Source of the DNA: Desulfocurvus sp.
GTDB taxonomy: Bacteria > Desulfobacterota > Desulfovibrionia > Desulfovibrionales > Desulfovibrionaceae
Assembly: GCA_020692325.1 (NCBI GenBank)
Contig: JAIMKR010000005.1
Coordinates: 38,958 to 102,957, forward strand
DNA: 64,000 nt
Direction: 5' to 3'
Shown here: piece after piece, positions 1 to 10,501 of the stretch
How positions within the stretch are numbered: position 1 is the stretch's first letter
Layout of the letters: every line of letters starts with the position of its first letter
Notes under the pieces: model-generated
The model's input: the letters and a program-made list of their open reading frames with translations, nothing else
Databases searched by the model: none
Told to the model about the DNA's origin: nothing
Made by a program: the position numbers and the translations under genes

Positions 1-3000
1 TGCGGATGTGCCTCACGCGGCTGGCCGCGGCCACCGAGACCCTGGGCGCGACCCTGGCTGAACTGGGCGACACACCGGACAACGAACTTGACTGGTGGGC
101 GCGCGTGCTGGCTGAGCAGTGCCGCGACGCCCTGGGCGAGCTGGATCTGTTCGCGCCGTGGGTGGTGGCCGAGGCCCGGCTTGGCGGTCTGGTGAACATT
201 CCGGCCCTGCAATGCATGCCTACCCTGCGTGGGTTGGCGGCGCTGGAGCCGGAGCGGCTGGCGGCCCAGACGCTGGGGCTCGCTCCCTCCACGCCTTTCG
301 ACGCCGAACCCACCCTGGCGGTCCTGCTGGCCTCGGCCAAGGCGCGCGCGCAGACGCGAGCCGCGGCCCTGGAAGCGCTCGCCGCGCAGTGTGGCGAGCT
401 TGCCCACATGGACTACAATTTCCTGTACGATGAGAAGCGGCGTTTGCTCACCATCGGCTACAACGTGGACGAACAGCGGCGCGACTTGAGCTGTTATGAT
501 CTGCTGGCATCGGAATCGCGGCTGGCCACCTTCGTGGCCATAGCCCAGGGGCAGCTGCCGCAGGAAAGCTGGTTCGCCCTGAGTCGTCTGCTCACCACGG
601 CGGGAGGGGACCCTATCCTCCTTTCCTGGAGCGGCTCCATGTTCGAGTACCTCATGCCCATGCTGGTGATGCCGAGCTATGAGCACACGCTGCTCGACCA
701 GACCTGCGTCGCGGCCGTGGCCCGGCAGGTGGACTACGGCAGGAAGCGCGGCGTGCCCTGGGGCATTTCCGAGTGCGGCTATAACGCCATCGACATGAAC
801 CGCAACTATCAGTATCGGGCCTTTGGCGTGCCGGGCCTTGGGCTCAAGCGCGGCCTGGCCGAGGACCTGGTCATCGCGCCCTACGCCACGGTCATGGCGC
901 TCATGGTGGCGCCCCGGGAGGCCTGCCAGAACCTGCTGCGCCTGGCCGCGGACGGCTTTGAGGCCCGGTTCGGCTTTTATGAGGCCATCGACTTCACCCC
1001 ATCGCGCCTGCCGCGCGGGCAGTCGAGCGCCGTGGTGCGCTCGTTCATGGTCCACCACCAGGGCATGAGTTTGCTTTCCCTGACCAGCCAGCTTCTGAAC
1101 CGGCCCATGCAGCGGCGTTTCGAGGTCGATCCCCAGCTTCAGGCCACCTTGCCGTTATTGCAGGAGCGCATCCCCCAAGACGGGGCGTCGTTTGCGCACA
1201 CCACTGAACTCTCGGAAGGCCAGCTGGTTTCCAGCCTCCACGAAACACCCCAGCGCGTGTACAACACTCCGCAAACGCCAAGCCCGGAGGTGCAGCTGCT
1301 TTCCAACGGCAGGTACCACGTGATGGTGACCAACTCCGGCGGCGGCTACAGCCGCTGGAAGGATTTGGCCGTGACCCGCTGGCGCGAGGACGCGACATGT
1401 GATGGCTGGGGTTCGTTCTGCTATCTGCGCGACGTGGCCACCCGGGAGTTCTGGTCCACGGCCCATCAGCCCACGCTGAGGCCGTCCGAGCACTACGAGG
1501 CCATCTTCTTGGAGGACCGCGTCGAGTTCCACCGCCGCGACAACGACTACGACACCCGCCTGGAGATCGCCGTCTCGCCGGAGGACGATATCGAACTGCG
1601 CCGGCTGCGCATCACCAACCGGGCGCGCACGCGCCGGGCCATTGACGTGACCAGCTACGCCGAGGTGGCCCTTGCCCCGCAGGCGGCCGACACGCTGCAC
1701 CCGGCCTTCGGCAATCTCTTTGTGCAGACGGAGATACTTGGCCCGCAGCGGGCCATCCTGTGCGTCCGCCGCCCGCGCTCCCAGGGGGAGGCCGCGCCCT
1801 GTCTGCTGCACCTTATGGCCGTGCGTGGCGGCAAGGCCACGCATGCGTCCTATGAGACGGACCGCATGCGGTTCATCGGCCGGGGCAACACTGCCGCCAA
1901 TCCTTTGGCTCTGCGCGCGAACGCCGCGGACTACGCCGTTTCCCTTTCCGACACGCAGGGTTCGGTTCTCGACCCCATCGTGGCCATACGCCAGCGCATC
2001 TCCCTGGAACCCGGCGAATTGGTGACGGTGGACATGGTCACCGGCATGGCCGAGACCCGCGAGGCCGCGATGTCGCTGGTGGAGAGGTACCAGGACCGCC
2101 GCTTGGCCGACCGTGTTTTCGATCTGGCCTGGACGCACAACCAGGTGCTGCTGCGTCAGCTCAACGCCAGCGAGGCGGAGGCCCAGTCCTACGGCCGGCT
2201 GGCCGGGGCCGTTCTCTACGCCGGGGCGGCGCTGCGCGCCGAGCCGGGCGTGCTCATCAAGAATCACCGGGGCCAGTCTGGGCTCTGGGGCTATTCCATC
2301 TCCGGCGATCTGCCCATCGTGCTGCTCAAGATCGAGGATGGGGCCAACATCGAGCTGGCGCGTCAGCTGGTGCAGGCCCACGCCTACTGGCGGCTCAAAG
2401 GCCTGGCCGTGGACCTTGTCATCTGGAACGAGGACAACGCGGGCTACCGGCAGCTCCTGCACGACCAGATCATGGGGCTCATCGGCGCGGGCACCGAGGC
2501 AAACCTCACCGACCGACCCGGCGGCATCTTCGTCCGCTCGGCGGACCGCATCGCGGAAGAGGATCGCATCCTGTTCCAAAGCGTGGCCCGGGTCATCTTG
2601 GCCGACGGTTGGGGAACCCTGGCCGAGCAGCTCGGAGGACGAATCATTGCGGGGGCGCTTCCTCCGTCGCTGAAGCCCATGCGGGAACCTCGGGCCAGTC
2701 CCCTGGCCGAGGTGCCGCAGCCCCGCCCCGACCTGACCTTTTTCAACGGTCTGGGCGGCTTCACGCCAGACGGCCGCGAATACGTCATCACCACGGCCCA
2801 GGCGCAACAGACGCCCACCCCCTGGGTCAACGTGCTGGCCAATCCCACCTTCGGCAGCGTGGTTTCCGAAAGCGGCCTGGCCTGCACCTGGAGCGAGAAC
2901 GCGCACGAGTTCCGCCTTACGCCATGGAGCAACGATCCGGTGGGCGATTCGCGAGGCGAGGCTTTCTACATCCGCGACGAGGAACGCGGGCACTTCTGGT

Positions 3001-5171
3001 CGCCCACGCCTTTGCCCTGCCGCGGGGCCTCGCCATATGTCAGCAGGCATGGATTCGGCTACAGCGTGTTCGAGCACACGGAGCGCGGCATCGCCTCCGA
3101 ACTTTGGGTCTATGTGGCGCTCGACGCGCCCATCAAATTCGTCGTGCTCAAGTTGCGCAACGAGACCGAGCGGCCGCGTAAACTTTCGGCCACCGGATAC
3201 GTGGAATGGGTGCTGGGCGATTTGCGCGGCAAAACCGCCATGCACGTGGTGACGGGAATTTCCCCGTCCAGCGGGGCGCTCTTTGCGCGCAACGCCTATA
3301 GCGCCGAGTTTGGCGAACGCACGGCCTTCTTCGATGTGGACGACCCGGCGCGCACTGTGTGTGGCGACCGGGCGGAATTCCTGGGCCGCAACGGAACCCT
3401 GGCCGCACCCGCGGCTTTGATGCGGACGCGGCTTTCCGGCCGTGTGGGCGCGGGGTTGGACCCATGCGCCGCAATTCAGGTGGGTGTGGATCTAAAAGCC
3501 GGGGAGCAGCGCGAGATCGTGTTCCGTCTTGGTGTGGGCCGCGATGTCGAGGACGCCAGAATGCTGGTCAAACGCTTCCGGGGCGTGGCCTCCGCGCGTT
3601 TAGCCATCGACAAGGTGTGGCAACACTGGACGCACACCCTGGGCGCGGTGCATGTGGAGACGCCCGATCCGGCCTTCAACGTGCTGGCCAACGGCTGGCT
3701 GCTCTATCAGACCGTGGCCTGCCGCCTGTGGGCGCGCTGCGCCACGTATCAGTCCGGCGGGGCCTTCGGTTTCCGCGATCAGTTGCAGGACGTCATGGCG
3801 CTTGTTCACGCTAGGCCCGGGTTGGTGCGCGAACATTTGCTGCTGTGCGCCAGCCGCCAGTTCCCGGAGGGCGACGTGCAGCACTGGTGGCACCCGCCGC
3901 TGGGCCGTGGCGTGCGCACTCATTGCTCCGACGACTACCTGTGGCTGCCGCTGGCCGTGTGCCGCTACGTGCGCACCACCGGCGACACCGGCGTGCTGGA
4001 GGAGCCTGTCCCCTTCCTGACCGGCCGTGCGGTGAAGGAGAATGAGGATTCCTATTACGACCTGCCTGGCCGCTCCGAGGAGACAGCCAGCCTGTACGCG
4101 CACTGTGTGCGGGCCATCGCGCACGGCCTGAGGTTCGGGGAGCGTGGTCTCCCGCTCATGGGCACGGGCGACTGGAACGACGGCATGGATCTGGTGGGGC
4201 GACAGGGCCGGGGCGAAAGCGTGTGGCTGGGCTTTTTCCTTTTTGACGTGCTGATGGCGTTCGCCCCTGTGGCCCGCGTCCACGACGACAAGGTCTTTGC
4301 CGAACGCTGCGAGGGCGAGGCTGCGAGCTTGCGTCGGAATCTGGAATTGCACGGCTGGGACGGGCAGTGGTACCGCAGGGCCTACTTCGACGATGGCACC
4401 CCGCTGGGCTCCGCCTCCAACGCGGAGTGCCAGATCGACTCCATCTCCCAGAGCTGGTCCGTACTCTCCGGCGCGGGGGAGCCTGCGCGCGCGCGCCAGG
4501 CCATGAACGCCCTGGACAAACGCCTGGTGAACCGCGAGGCCAAACTCGTCCAGCTCCTTGATCCGCCCTTTGACGCCTCGGTTTTGAATCCCGGCTACAT
4601 CAAAGGTTACGCCCCCGGCGTGCGGGAAAACGGCGGGCAGTACACCCACGCCGCCGTATGGGCGGCCATGGCCTTCGCCCGCCAGGGCGACGGCGTTCGC
4701 GCCTGGGAGCTTTTCGATCTCATCAACCCGGTGAACCACGCGCGCACGGCGGAGGAAGCGGCCGTGTACAAGGTGGAGCCTTACGTGACGGCGGCGGACG
4801 TATACGCCGTGGCCCCGCATATTGGGCGCGGCGGTTGGACCTGGTACACGGGTTCGGCCGCGTGGTTGTACCGGCTCATGGTGGAGTCGCTTTTGGGCCT
4901 GCGGCTGGAGGTGGACCACCTGCGCTTTGCACCATGCCTGCCCGCGCAGTGGCGGGGATTCGTCATGCACTACCGGTATCAGGAGACGGTCTACCACATC
5001 ACTGTGACGCAGACGCCCGCCGGAAGCGGCATGCTCGTGAGCCTGGACGGCGTGCGGCAGCCGGACGGCCGCATTCCCCTGACGGATGACCGTCAGGAGC
5101 ACTGGGCCGAGGTGCAGGCGCCCGCGTCGGAAAAACAAGGTGTTTTCGCGGCGGAGGGACGCGAGGCTTAG
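1..5171 (+). CDS. Cyclic beta-1,2-glucan synthase-like protein (NdvB type), C-terminal part, 5' end outside window
   Basis: The reading frame is open to the window edge and the first ATG (position 6) has no ribosome binding site, so this is the last ~1720 residues of a larger protein. Family members of about 2800 aa carry an N-terminal membrane glucosyltransferase, a glycoamylase-like domain and a C-terminal GH94 phosphorylase domain. Visible here are the glycoamylase-like segment with [10 protein letters not shown] near visible residue 350, repeated carbohydrate-binding beta domains, and the GH94 catalytic signature [13 protein letters not shown] near residue 1386, where the second Asp is the expected general acid. 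The C-terminal all-beta segment is also typical. In the family, the enzyme makes, length-controls and cyclises periplasmic beta-1,2-glucan at the inner membrane. The glucosyltransferase part cannot be seen, so a stand-alone GH94-type enzyme remains possible. Confidence 0.85.
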   Translation, partial: RMCLTRLAAATETLGATLAELGDTPDNELDWWARVLAEQCRDALGELDLFAPWVVAEARLGGLVNIPALQCMPTLRGLAALEPERLAAQTLGLAPSTPFDAEPTLAVLLASAKARAQTRAAALEALAAQCGELAHMDYNFLYDEKRRLLTIGYNVDEQRRDLSCYDLLASESRLATFVAIAQGQLPQESWFALSRLLTTAGGDPILLSWSGSMFEYLMPMLVMPSYEHTLLDQTCVAAVARQVDYGRKRGVPWGISECGYNAIDMNRNYQYRAFGVPGLGLKRGLAEDLVIAPYATVMALMVAPREACQNLLRLAADGFEARFGFYEAIDFTPSRLPRGQSSAVVRSFMVHHQGMSLLSLTSQLLNRPMQRRFEVDPQLQATLPLLQERIPQDGASFAHTTELSEGQLVSSLHETPQRVYNTPQTPSPEVQLLSNGRYHVMVTNSGGGYSRWKDLAVTRWREDATCDGWGSFCYLRDVATREFWSTAHQPTLRPSEHYEAIFLEDRVEFHRRDNDYDTRLEIAVSPEDDIELRRLRITNRARTRRAIDVTSYAEVALAPQAADTLHPAFGNLFVQTEILGPQRAILCVRRPRSQGEAAPCLLHLMAVRGGKATHASYETDRMRFIGRGNTAANPLALRANAADYAVSLSDTQGSVLDPIVAIRQRISLEPGELVTVDMVTGMAETREAAMSLVERYQDRRLADRVFDLAWTHNQVLLRQLNASEAEAQSYGRLAGAVLYAGAALRAEPGVLIKNHRGQSGLWGYSISGDLPIVLLKIEDGANIELARQLVQAHAYWRLKGLAVDLVIWNEDNAGYRQLLHDQIMGLIGAGTEANLTDRPGGIFVRSADRIAEEDRILFQSVARVILADGWGTLAEQLGGRIIAGALPPSLKPMREPRASPLAEVPQPRPDLTFFNGLGGFTPDGREYVITTAQAQQTPTPWVNVLANPTFGSVVSESGLACTWSENAHEFRLTPWSNDPVGDSRGEAFYIRDEERGHFWSPTPLPCRGASPYVSRHGFGYSVFEHTERGIASELWVYVALDAPIKFVVLKLRNETERPRKLSATGYVEWVLGDLRGKTAMHVVTGISPSSGALFARNAYSAEFGERTAFFDVDDPARTVCGDRAEFLGRNGTLAAPAALMRTRLSGRVGAGLDPCAAIQVGVDLKAGEQREIVFRLGVGRDVEDARMLVKRFRGVASARLAIDKVWQHWTHTLGAVHVETPDPAFNVLANGWLLYQTVACRLWARCATYQSGGAFGFRDQLQDVMALVHARPGLVREHLLLCASRQFPEGDVQHWWHPPLGRGVRTHCSDDYLWLPLAVCRYVRTTGDTGVLEEPVPFLTGRAVKENEDSYYDLPGRSEETASLYAHCVRAIAHGLRFGERGLPLMGTGDWNDGMDLVGRQGRGESVWLGFFLFDVLMAFAPVARVHDDKVFAERCEGEAASLRRNLELHGWDGQWYRRAYFDDGTPLGSASNAECQIDSISQSWSVLSGAGEPARARQAMNALDKRLVNREAKLVQLLDPPFDASVLNPGYIKGYAPGVRENGGQYTHAAVWAAMAFARQGDGVRAWELFDLINPVNHARTAEEAAVYKVEPYVTAADVYAVAPHIGRGGWTWYTGSAAWLYRLMVESLLGLRLEVDHLRFAPCLPAQWRGFVMHYRYQETVYHITVTQTPAGSGMLVSLDGVRQPDGRIPLTDDRQEHWAEVQAPASEKQGVFAAEGREA

Positions 5172-5418
5172 TTTTTTTGAAAGCCGGGGTCGCCAGCGGC
5201 GGAGTCCCCGCCAGCGGTCCGGAATGAACTCCCGCTTCTCTCTGAGAGTACGGCCTCCCGGCAGGCGCCTTTTCTCTTTCGTCTTGGTGCTTCCTCATGC
5301 CCGGGCAGAGACTTTTCGCGCCGCCTGTCTTGCACTGATATGTGTGCTAGCGTACAGATGCCGCAAGGAATCAGGCCTATGCTCCTGATTCCCTTTCCTC
5401 CCAACACAGGAGGTTGCA

Positions 5419-6147
5419 ATGTCCAAGGCGCAGCTGCCATTGGATAATCATCTCTTGGCCGCCCTCCCTGCGGCGGTGCAGCAGCGTCTGCTGCCTTTTC
5501 TCGAACTCGTGTCCATGCCGCTCGGCCACGTTCTCTATGAGTCTGGCGTCACCATGCGCCATGTGTATTTCCCCATTGATTGCATCATCTCGTTGCTCTA
5601 CGTGATGGAGGACGGCGCATCGGCGGAGATCTCCGTTGTGGGCAACGAGGGGCTCATCGGCGTGGCCTTGTTCATGGGGGGGCTCAGCACCCCCAGCCGG
5701 GCCCTGGTGCAAAGCGCCGGTTCCGCCTACCAGATGGCCGGACAGCGGCTCACGGAGGAATTCAACCGCCATAGCGATCTGATGCTGCTTCTGCTGCGCT
5801 ACACCCAGGCGCTCATCACACAGATGGCCCAGACGGCGGTGTGCAACCGTCACCACAACATCGACCAGCAGCTGTGCCGCTGGTTGCTGCTCTCGTTGGA
5901 CCGCCTGCCCAGCAGCAAGCTGATCATGACGCAGGAACTCATCGCCAACATGCTTGGCGTGCGGCGCGAGGGCGTCACCGAGGCTGCGGGCAAGCTGCAG
6001 AAGCTCGGCGTCATAGAGTACAGCCGGGGGCACATCACTGTTCTGGACCGGCCCAGGCTCGAGGCGCTTTGCTGCGAGTGCTACGCCGTGGTCCAAAGGG
6101 AGACCGCCCGCCTGCTGCCGTATCTGCCCACGCGCCCAAAGGGCTGA
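5419..6147 (+). CDS. Crp/Fnr-family transcriptional regulator, paralogue A
   Basis: A 242-aa regulator with an N-terminal cyclic-nucleotide-binding-like beta-roll (roughly residues 15-125) and a C-terminal winged helix (HTH about residues 170-215, around ELIANMLGVRREGVTEAA). A good Shine-Dalgarno AGGAGG lies 6 nt before the ATG. It lacks the Fnr N-terminal cysteine cluster, so it is not an obvious [4Fe-4S] O2 sensor. The effector is unknown. It is strikingly similar, including long DNA tracts, to the regulator at 10822-11550, and more distantly related to 6344-7054. It sits next to envelope and stress genes, which are plausible but unproven targets. Confidence 0.88.
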   Translation: MSKAQLPLDNHLLAALPAAVQQRLLPFLELVSMPLGHVLYESGVTMRHVYFPIDCIISLLYVMEDGASAEISVVGNEGLIGVALFMGGLSTPSRALVQSAGSAYQMAGQRLTEEFNRHSDLMLLLLRYTQALITQMAQTAVCNRHHNIDQQLCRWLLLSLDRLPSSKLIMTQELIANMLGVRREGVTEAAGKLQKLGVIEYSRGHITVLDRPRLEALCCECYAVVQRETARLLPYLPTRPKG

Positions 6148-6343
6148 CGGGGCCACGTTCAGTCGATGGCCGCGGCGTCGCCTTGCGGTCTGGGCGTGCT
6201 TCACCCCCGGCGGTAATCCTCCTTGCGTGTCGTGGCGAACAGACAATGCGCCCAGCCAAAGCCTATGGCTGCCCTATCGGGACAGATCGGCACATTTCCC
6301 GCTCCAATCCTTGGCCTCCTTCGTGCTCCAGGACGGCATAGCC

Positions 6344-7054
6344 ATGTCGGAATCTTCGGTTGCGCCTGCCGTTGTCAACCTTCTGCTGGCCAGTCTCCCA
6401 ACGGAAGAAGCGGAGAGGGTTTTCGGATGTTGCGAACGCGTGGACTTGGCCTTTGGCGACATTTTGTGCGAACCGGATCAGCCCCTTCTGCACGTGTATT
6501 TCCCGCTGACGGGTTTTGTGTCGCGCGTCACGGCGCTGGCCGGACATCCGGCGCTGGAGATGGGCCTTGTGGGCAACGAGGGAATGCTCGGCGCGACCTT
6601 GTCCCTTGGGGTCAACGGCGCGCCCATGCGCACGGTGGTGCAGGGCGCGGGTCTGGCGCTTAAAATGACCGCCTCGCAATTGCGCCGCGAATTGAGCTGT
6701 TGCCCGTGCTTGCGGCAGACGCTTAACCGCTATCTGTTCGTTCTGCTGGCGCAGCTGGCGCAAATAGCCGCCTGCACGCATTTCCACGAGATTGAGCCGA
6801 GGCTGGTGTGCTGGCTTTTGATGACCCACGACAGGGCCCACGTCGATCATTTCCACCTCACCCATGCCTTTCTGGCCGACATGCTCGGCGTGCGCAGGAG
6901 CGGCATCTCCATCGCCGCTGGCGCGTTGCAGCAGCGGGGCCTCATCCGTTATTCCCGCGGCGAGATACGCATCCTTGATCGCCAGGGTCTGGAGGCCGCA
7001 TCCTGTGAATGCTACGCGGCCCTGCTGCAGGACTATTCGCAATTGTTCGCCTAA
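6344..7054 (+). CDS. Crp/Fnr-family transcriptional regulator, paralogue B (diverged)
   Basis: A 236-aa protein in the Crp/Fnr fold. It has a sensory beta-roll containing the family phrases HVYFPLTGFVS and LVGNEGMLGAT, then a C-terminal winged helix around FLADMLGVRRSGISIAAGAL. The start was placed at the ATG at 6344 because the open frame upstream (from 6227) has no family similarity and a purine-rich CCAGGA precedes this ATG. It follows paralogue A by ~200 bp in the same orientation. It is much less similar to paralogues A and C than they are to each other, suggesting an older duplication. Effector and regulon are unknown. Confidence 0.85.
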   Translation: MSESSVAPAVVNLLLASLPTEEAERVFGCCERVDLAFGDILCEPDQPLLHVYFPLTGFVSRVTALAGHPALEMGLVGNEGMLGATLSLGVNGAPMRTVVQGAGLALKMTASQLRRELSCCPCLRQTLNRYLFVLLAQLAQIAACTHFHEIEPRLVCWLLMTHDRAHVDHFHLTHAFLADMLGVRRSGISIAAGALQQRGLIRYSRGEIRILDRQGLEAASCECYAALLQDYSQLFA

Positions 7055-7091
7055 GACGCCTCCCAGCAAAAACAGCCTGCCAGATCCAAGA

Positions 7092-7154
7092 CCGGCATGG
7101 CCCATCCGCCGCGCACGGCCTTTTGCCGTGCGCGGCGGATGGGGTACATGCCGG
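7092..7154. repeat. Long extragenic palindrome between convergent genes
   Basis: A perfect 18-bp inverted repeat (7102-7119 with 7125-7142, loop CTTTT) is enclosed by a second perfect 8-bp repeat, CCGGCATG / CATGCCGG (7092-7099 and 7147-7154). It lies between a + strand gene ending at 7054 and a - strand gene ending at 7309. It may act as a bidirectional terminator or RNA-stabilising stem, but no clear T-run follows on either strand. Confidence 0.6.
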
Positions 7155-7258
7155 AGGAAAAAAGGCGCTGCCCCGACACGAACCCGGACAACCGGCATTT
7201 CGTGCAAGGGCAGCAGGAGGTGGGATAAGAGAGGAAAAGACCATCTAGGCGGGGGAAA

Positions 7259-7291
7259 GGGACTGCGAAGCCACAGCGGCTTCGCAGTCCC
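7259..7291 (-). terminator. Hairpin terminator of the vWA-OmpA gene
   Basis: A perfect 14-bp stem (7259-7272 with 7278-7291, loop of 5) begins 18 nt past the stop codon of the - strand gene ending at 7309. On the - strand it is followed by a short CTTTCC tract, so the U-run is weak. Confidence 0.6.
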
Positions 7292-7308
7292 AAGCAAGGA
7301 GGGAAAGA

Positions 7309-8373
7309 CTAGTTGGTCGTGATCTCCACGCGACGGTTCAGGTGACGGCCGTCGTCGGTGGTGTTGTCGAACTTGGGCTCGCTCTTGCCCTTGCCCACGA
7401 TGTTCAGCTGGCCCGTGTAGCCCTTCTGGGCAATCCACTTGGCCACGGAATTGGCGCGGCGCTCGGAGAGCTTCTGATTGTACTGCACGGTGCCCACGCT
7501 GTCCGTGTGGCCGGTGATGTTGAAGCTCTGGCAGCTGGAGTTCTTGAGGAGGGCGAAGGCCTGCTCAAGGGCGGGTTCCATGTCCTTGGTGATCTTGAAC
7601 TTGTCGAAGGCGAAGTTCAGGTTGCCGAAGGTGATGGATTCACATGCGCCGCCGGCGACGGCAGCGACCGGAGCCATGGCGCGGGGAGCGGGGGATTCGT
7701 CGGGCACCACGGTGTAGAACACGTCGCGCACGAACTGCTTCATGCCCGCGTCACTATCCATGACCTTGGGGTCGCCCACGACGCTGCAACTCTTGAGCGC
7801 GCGGATTCGGGACACGACTTCCTTGCCGTGGGCCTTGTCGGCATAGCTGACGATATGAATGCACAGGTCGGGGTACTTGCTGTACAGGGCCTGGGCCTCG
7901 GCCACGGGGTCGTTGCCGTAGTTGGAGTTGCCGTCGGTGAACAGGATCAGTGCGGTGCGGCCGTTCAGCGAGGCCAGCACGGGGTCTATCTTGTCCAGGC
8001 CAAAGCCCAGGGGGGTGATGCGGCCGTAAGGGTCGTACTTGGTGTCGATGGACTCGATGGCGGAGACCACGTCGGCCCGGTTGAAGGTTGTGGAATCCAG
8101 CTGGGTGGCCGAGGGCGCAAAGGTGTTCACGCCGCTCTTGTAGCCCAGTTCAGGAATCTCGGCGGCCATTTTGACACCGAGTTCCTTGGCCATCTTGAGC
8201 TTCAGTTCGCTCCAGTCCGGGCTGGTGAGGACCATGGAGCCGGAGTGGTCGAAGAGCAGGATGAAGTTGTCGACCTTGGGACGCAGGGTCTCGGCCTGGG
8301 ACGGCCCGGCCACGGCCAGCACGGCGAAGGCGGCCAGCAGCAGGGTGGAAAGAAGGCTTTTGCGCATACTCAT
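7309..8373 (-). CDS. von Willebrand factor A domain / OmpA C-terminal domain protein
   Basis: A 354-aa exported protein with a signal peptide (about residues 1-27, ending PSQA-E). A vWA domain has the MIDAS motif DHSGS at residues 42-46 and ILFTDGNSN further on. A C-terminal OmpA-like peptidoglycan-binding domain contains ITGHTDSVG and LSERRANSVAKW. The ATG at 8373 was chosen because AGGAG lies 7 nt upstream; an in-frame TTG two codons earlier is less likely. By family knowledge the vWA domain binds metal and partner proteins, and the OmpA domain anchors to the cell wall. The arrangement suggests a periplasmic, wall-attached adhesion or scaffold protein. The gene is followed by its own terminator hairpin. 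Confidence 0.85.
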   Translation of the reverse strand: MSMRKSLLSTLLLAAFAVLAVAGPSQAETLRPKVDNFILLFDHSGSMVLTSPDWSELKLKMAKELGVKMAAEIPELGYKSGVNTFAPSATQLDSTTFNRADVVSAIESIDTKYDPYGRITPLGFGLDKIDPVLASLNGRTALILFTDGNSNYGNDPVAEAQALYSKYPDLCIHIVSYADKAHGKEVVSRIRALKSCSVVGDPKVMDSDAGMKQFVRDVFYTVVPDESPAPRAMAPVAAVAGGACESITFGNLNFAFDKFKITKDMEPALEQAFALLKNSSCQSFNITGHTDSVGTVQYNQKLSERRANSVAKWIAQKGYTGQLNIVGKGKSEPKFDNTTDDGRHLNRRVEITTN

Positions 8374-8474
8374 AAGCAATCTCCTGGAATTGTAGGGTGT
8401 TCAACCGTGGCCGCGTCGAGAGGAAAGTTGCGGCCGCCCAATGCCCTCAAAGCTCATCCGCATTTGATGCGGGC

Positions 8475-8912
8475 TTAATTCATGAGCATCATGCACGCGC
8501 CGGGGCCCATCGGCATGCGCACACCTGTTTCCCTGGTGATCCTGGTGTGCATTTCAATCAAGAGATCCCTTTCCCCAACCCGCAGCGTGGCGATTTCCCT
8601 GGAAACGGCCTTGGCGGCTATGGCGTCGGGCTGGGCCTGGAGCATGATGGAGTTCAGCGCCGCGGCCTTGGCGTAGATATCCTGGCGCAGTCGGAACAGC
8701 CTGTCTCTGTAGTCGTCCTGGATCAGGCGGATGGCCTCGCGCTTTTGCGGCGAGACCCCGAGCCGCCGCATTCCGCTGTCGTGGCTTTCCTGCATCTGGT
8801 TTTGGGCCATTGCGTTCGAACCGGGGTCAGACATCTGCTGGCCGAAGGCCAAAGAGGCGAAAAGGAGGAGCGTGGCCGCCGTTGCCGCCATAAGGGGAAT
8901 TGTGCGTTTCAT
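8475..8912 (-). CDS. Periplasmic ZraP/CpxP-like heavy-metal resistance or stress chaperone
   Basis: A 145-aa protein with a clear signal peptide (residues 1-24, ending AFG-QQ) and an all-helical, charged, Gln/Met-rich body. The central helix contains SPQKREAIRLIQDDYRDRL, matching the zinc-resistance-associated / Spy-CpxP pattern of a two-helix periplasmic chaperone. The C-terminus is Met- and Cys-rich (MGPGACMMLMN), which could bind metal. It is transcribed in the same direction as the vWA-OmpA gene, about 100 bp upstream of it. Assignment rests on architecture and a weak family pattern, so exact membership is uncertain. Confidence 0.65.
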   Translation of the reverse strand: MKRTIPLMAATAATLLLFASLAFGQQMSDPGSNAMAQNQMQESHDSGMRRLGVSPQKREAIRLIQDDYRDRLFRLRQDIYAKAAALNSIMLQAQPDAIAAKAVSREIATLRVGERDLLIEMHTRITRETGVRMPMGPGACMMLMN

Positions 8913-9082
8913 CTGTGTGCTCCGTGCGTTGTTGTTATGGCTAGTGCGCCAAGTTTCGACTGAGCCCAGGAAGGAAAAGAAGCCATGCCAAGGACGCTGA
9001 GGATGGTCGTTTATTGTATTGTCTTGTTCCGTTTTGTCCCTGGGCGATTTTTCCAGCCGCTTCGCGTGACTTCGCGGTCGTG

Positions 9083-9904
9083 CTAAAACGTATACCCTTG
9101 TGAATTGACGCTCCTGACGCCGCGCACATCCTGCGCAAGTTCAATGCCCAGGGCGCGTTCGGCACTGTTCTTGGCCTTGCCGGTCAAGGTCACATCGCCC
9201 CCAGTGGTGCTGACCGCGATGTTTGAAACGGAGGCGTTGGAGTAAAGGAGTGTGGACTTCACCTTGGCGGTGATCCAATTGTCGTCGGTCTGTCCCGGTG
9301 GGCGCGTTCCGCTGCCTTCAAGCGTGGAGAGGGGGCCGTTGGTGACGGTCAACTGGTTGTCCACCGCCGTGACGCCGCGGGTGGTCCCGGCCAAATGTCC
9401 CGCAAAGTCCTTGGCGGTTTGGCTGTCGGCCAAGCCACGCAGCCGCACCGTGCCGCGCTGGGTATCGACCAGGGCGCGTAGTGCGCCGCTGGACTTGCTC
9501 CAGGCGATCTTCGACTTGACCTCGGAGGTGACTCCGGCGTCGTCGATGACTTCACCGTAGCTGCGTTCTCCGTCCTTTGGGGTGGGCACATAGCCGGACC
9601 GTACGATGATCTGGTCGTTCACTTCATGTATTCCACCGACCGCGAGGGCTATTTCCGTGGCGAGGTCCCGCTGGGCCTCCTCGGCGACGGTGCCCGTCAG
9701 CCGAACGCGTCCGTTTTGCACCAGCACGGTGAGGTTGTTGGCGCGCAGGTAGGGACTCAACGCATAGGTCGTCCAAATTTGGCGTTCCTGCCGGGCGTCG
9801 ATCAGGCTTTGCGAAACCGGATCCGCCAAGGCCGAGTTGCCACATGCGGCGAGCAACAGCGTGAGCCCAGCCCCGAGCGTCAGTCTCCGAATCAATACGA
9901 ACAT
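9083..9904 (-). CDS. Lipoprotein with three BON domains (OsmY-like)
   Basis: A 273-aa envelope protein. The start was set at the ATG at 9904, where the lipoprotein signal begins: Arg-Arg, a hydrophobic core and the lipobox LAAC with Cys21. The frame upstream of it is not signal-like. Three BON repeats follow, at about residues 35-95, 110-180 and 200-270, each with the pattern of conserved Gly and a V-L-x-G strand (RVRLTGTV, TVRLRGLA, DVTLTGKA). BON domains are associated with phospholipid or envelope binding and osmotic-shock protection. The neighbouring CsbD and GlsB genes fit a general envelope-stress role. Confidence 0.85.
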   Translation of the reverse strand: MFVLIRRLTLGAGLTLLLAACGNSALADPVSQSLIDARQERQIWTTYALSPYLRANNLTVLVQNGRVRLTGTVAEEAQRDLATEIALAVGGIHEVNDQIIVRSGYVPTPKDGERSYGEVIDDAGVTSEVKSKIAWSKSSGALRALVDTQRGTVRLRGLADSQTAKDFAGHLAGTTRGVTAVDNQLTVTNGPLSTLEGSGTRPPGQTDDNWITAKVKSTLLYSNASVSNIAVSTTGGDVTLTGKAKNSAERALGIELAQDVRGVRSVNSQGYTF

Positions 9905-10029
9905 GGTGTTTCTCCGCTGAGGAAGTTGGTGCGCTCCCGGCTGCGCCGGCCGTTGATGGAAGGCGGAAAGGCTTGTCGGGACCGCCTGCCGCCCGGGGGC
10001 GCGGCGGCAAGCGGGTGAACCCAAGGTGG

Positions 10030-10239
10030 TTACGCTTTCGGTTCACCGGAAGCCTTGGCCGTGTTCTCCGCTTCGCCGTGGGCATGTTCTCCGCGTTCCT
10101 GGGCGCGGCCGGCCGAAACCTCCGCATGCCCCTCGGCCTTCAGCCGGTCGTCGTTGACCCATTGGCCCCAGGCGACCTTGGCCGCGCCGAGGTACTGCCT
10201 GCTTCTGCCCTGGATTTCCTCGACGAGGGAATTGGTCAT
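10030..10239 (-). CDS. CsbD-like small stress protein
   Basis: A 69-aa hydrophilic protein whose middle (QYLGAAKVAWGQWVNDDRL, then KAEGHAEVSAG) follows the CsbD family pattern of a short helix, a DD-x-LKAEG motif and a second helix. The ATG at 10239 is preceded by GGGAGC at a suitable distance. It starts 1 nt after the TGA of the 86-aa gene upstream, so the two are almost certainly co-translated. CsbD/YjbJ proteins are abundant stationary-phase and stress proteins of unknown biochemical role. The C-terminal tail (GRAQERGEHAHGEAENTAK) is longer and more charged than in typical members. Confidence 0.65.
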   Translation of the reverse strand: MTNSLVEEIQGRSRQYLGAAKVAWGQWVNDDRLKAEGHAEVSAGRAQERGEHAHGEAENTAKASGEPKA

Positions 10240-10240
10240 G

Positions 10241-10501
10241 TCAGTTGTGCTCCCGGCCATGCGTGGTGTCCGCCCGGCAGGCGTCCATGCTCGCCGTGGC
10301 TTCACCACAGACGGTATGCGGCGGACGGGCCGGGATCATGGGTACGTTGCTCATGGTGGATCGTTTGCCCTTATGCTTCTTGTCCTGCGGAGCGCGGTCT
10401 GGTCTGGCTTCAGGCGTTGTTCCGGCTACGGGTGCCCGGGGCTGTTTGTCCGCAGGCTTTTTAGCGAGGCCGCTCGTGGATTTCTTGTCAAAGGGCTTCA
10501 T
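10241..10501 (-). CDS. Small basic hypothetical protein, first gene of a CsbD operon
   Basis: An 86-aa protein rich in Lys, Pro and Ala, starting MKPFDKKSTSGLAKKPADK, with no recognised domain. The start is supported by TTCGGAGG five nt before the ATG at 10501. Its stop lies 1 nt before the CsbD start. The whole 100-nt upstream leader, including the ribosome binding site, resembles the leader of the 84-aa gene at 11835-12089. The low-complexity N-terminus suggests a disordered protein. No function is assigned. Confidence 0.5.
   Translation of the reverse strand: MKPFDKKSTSGLAKKPADKQPRAPVAGTTPEARPDRAPQDKKHKGKRSTMSNVPMIPARPPHTVCGEATASMDACRADTTHGREHN

Noticed and set aside
1155-3245. Long - strand open frame (696 codons) opposite the glucan synthase gene
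   Set aside because: Antisense shadow of a GC-rich gene; no ribosome binding site, no family motif, while the + strand shows clear GH94 features.
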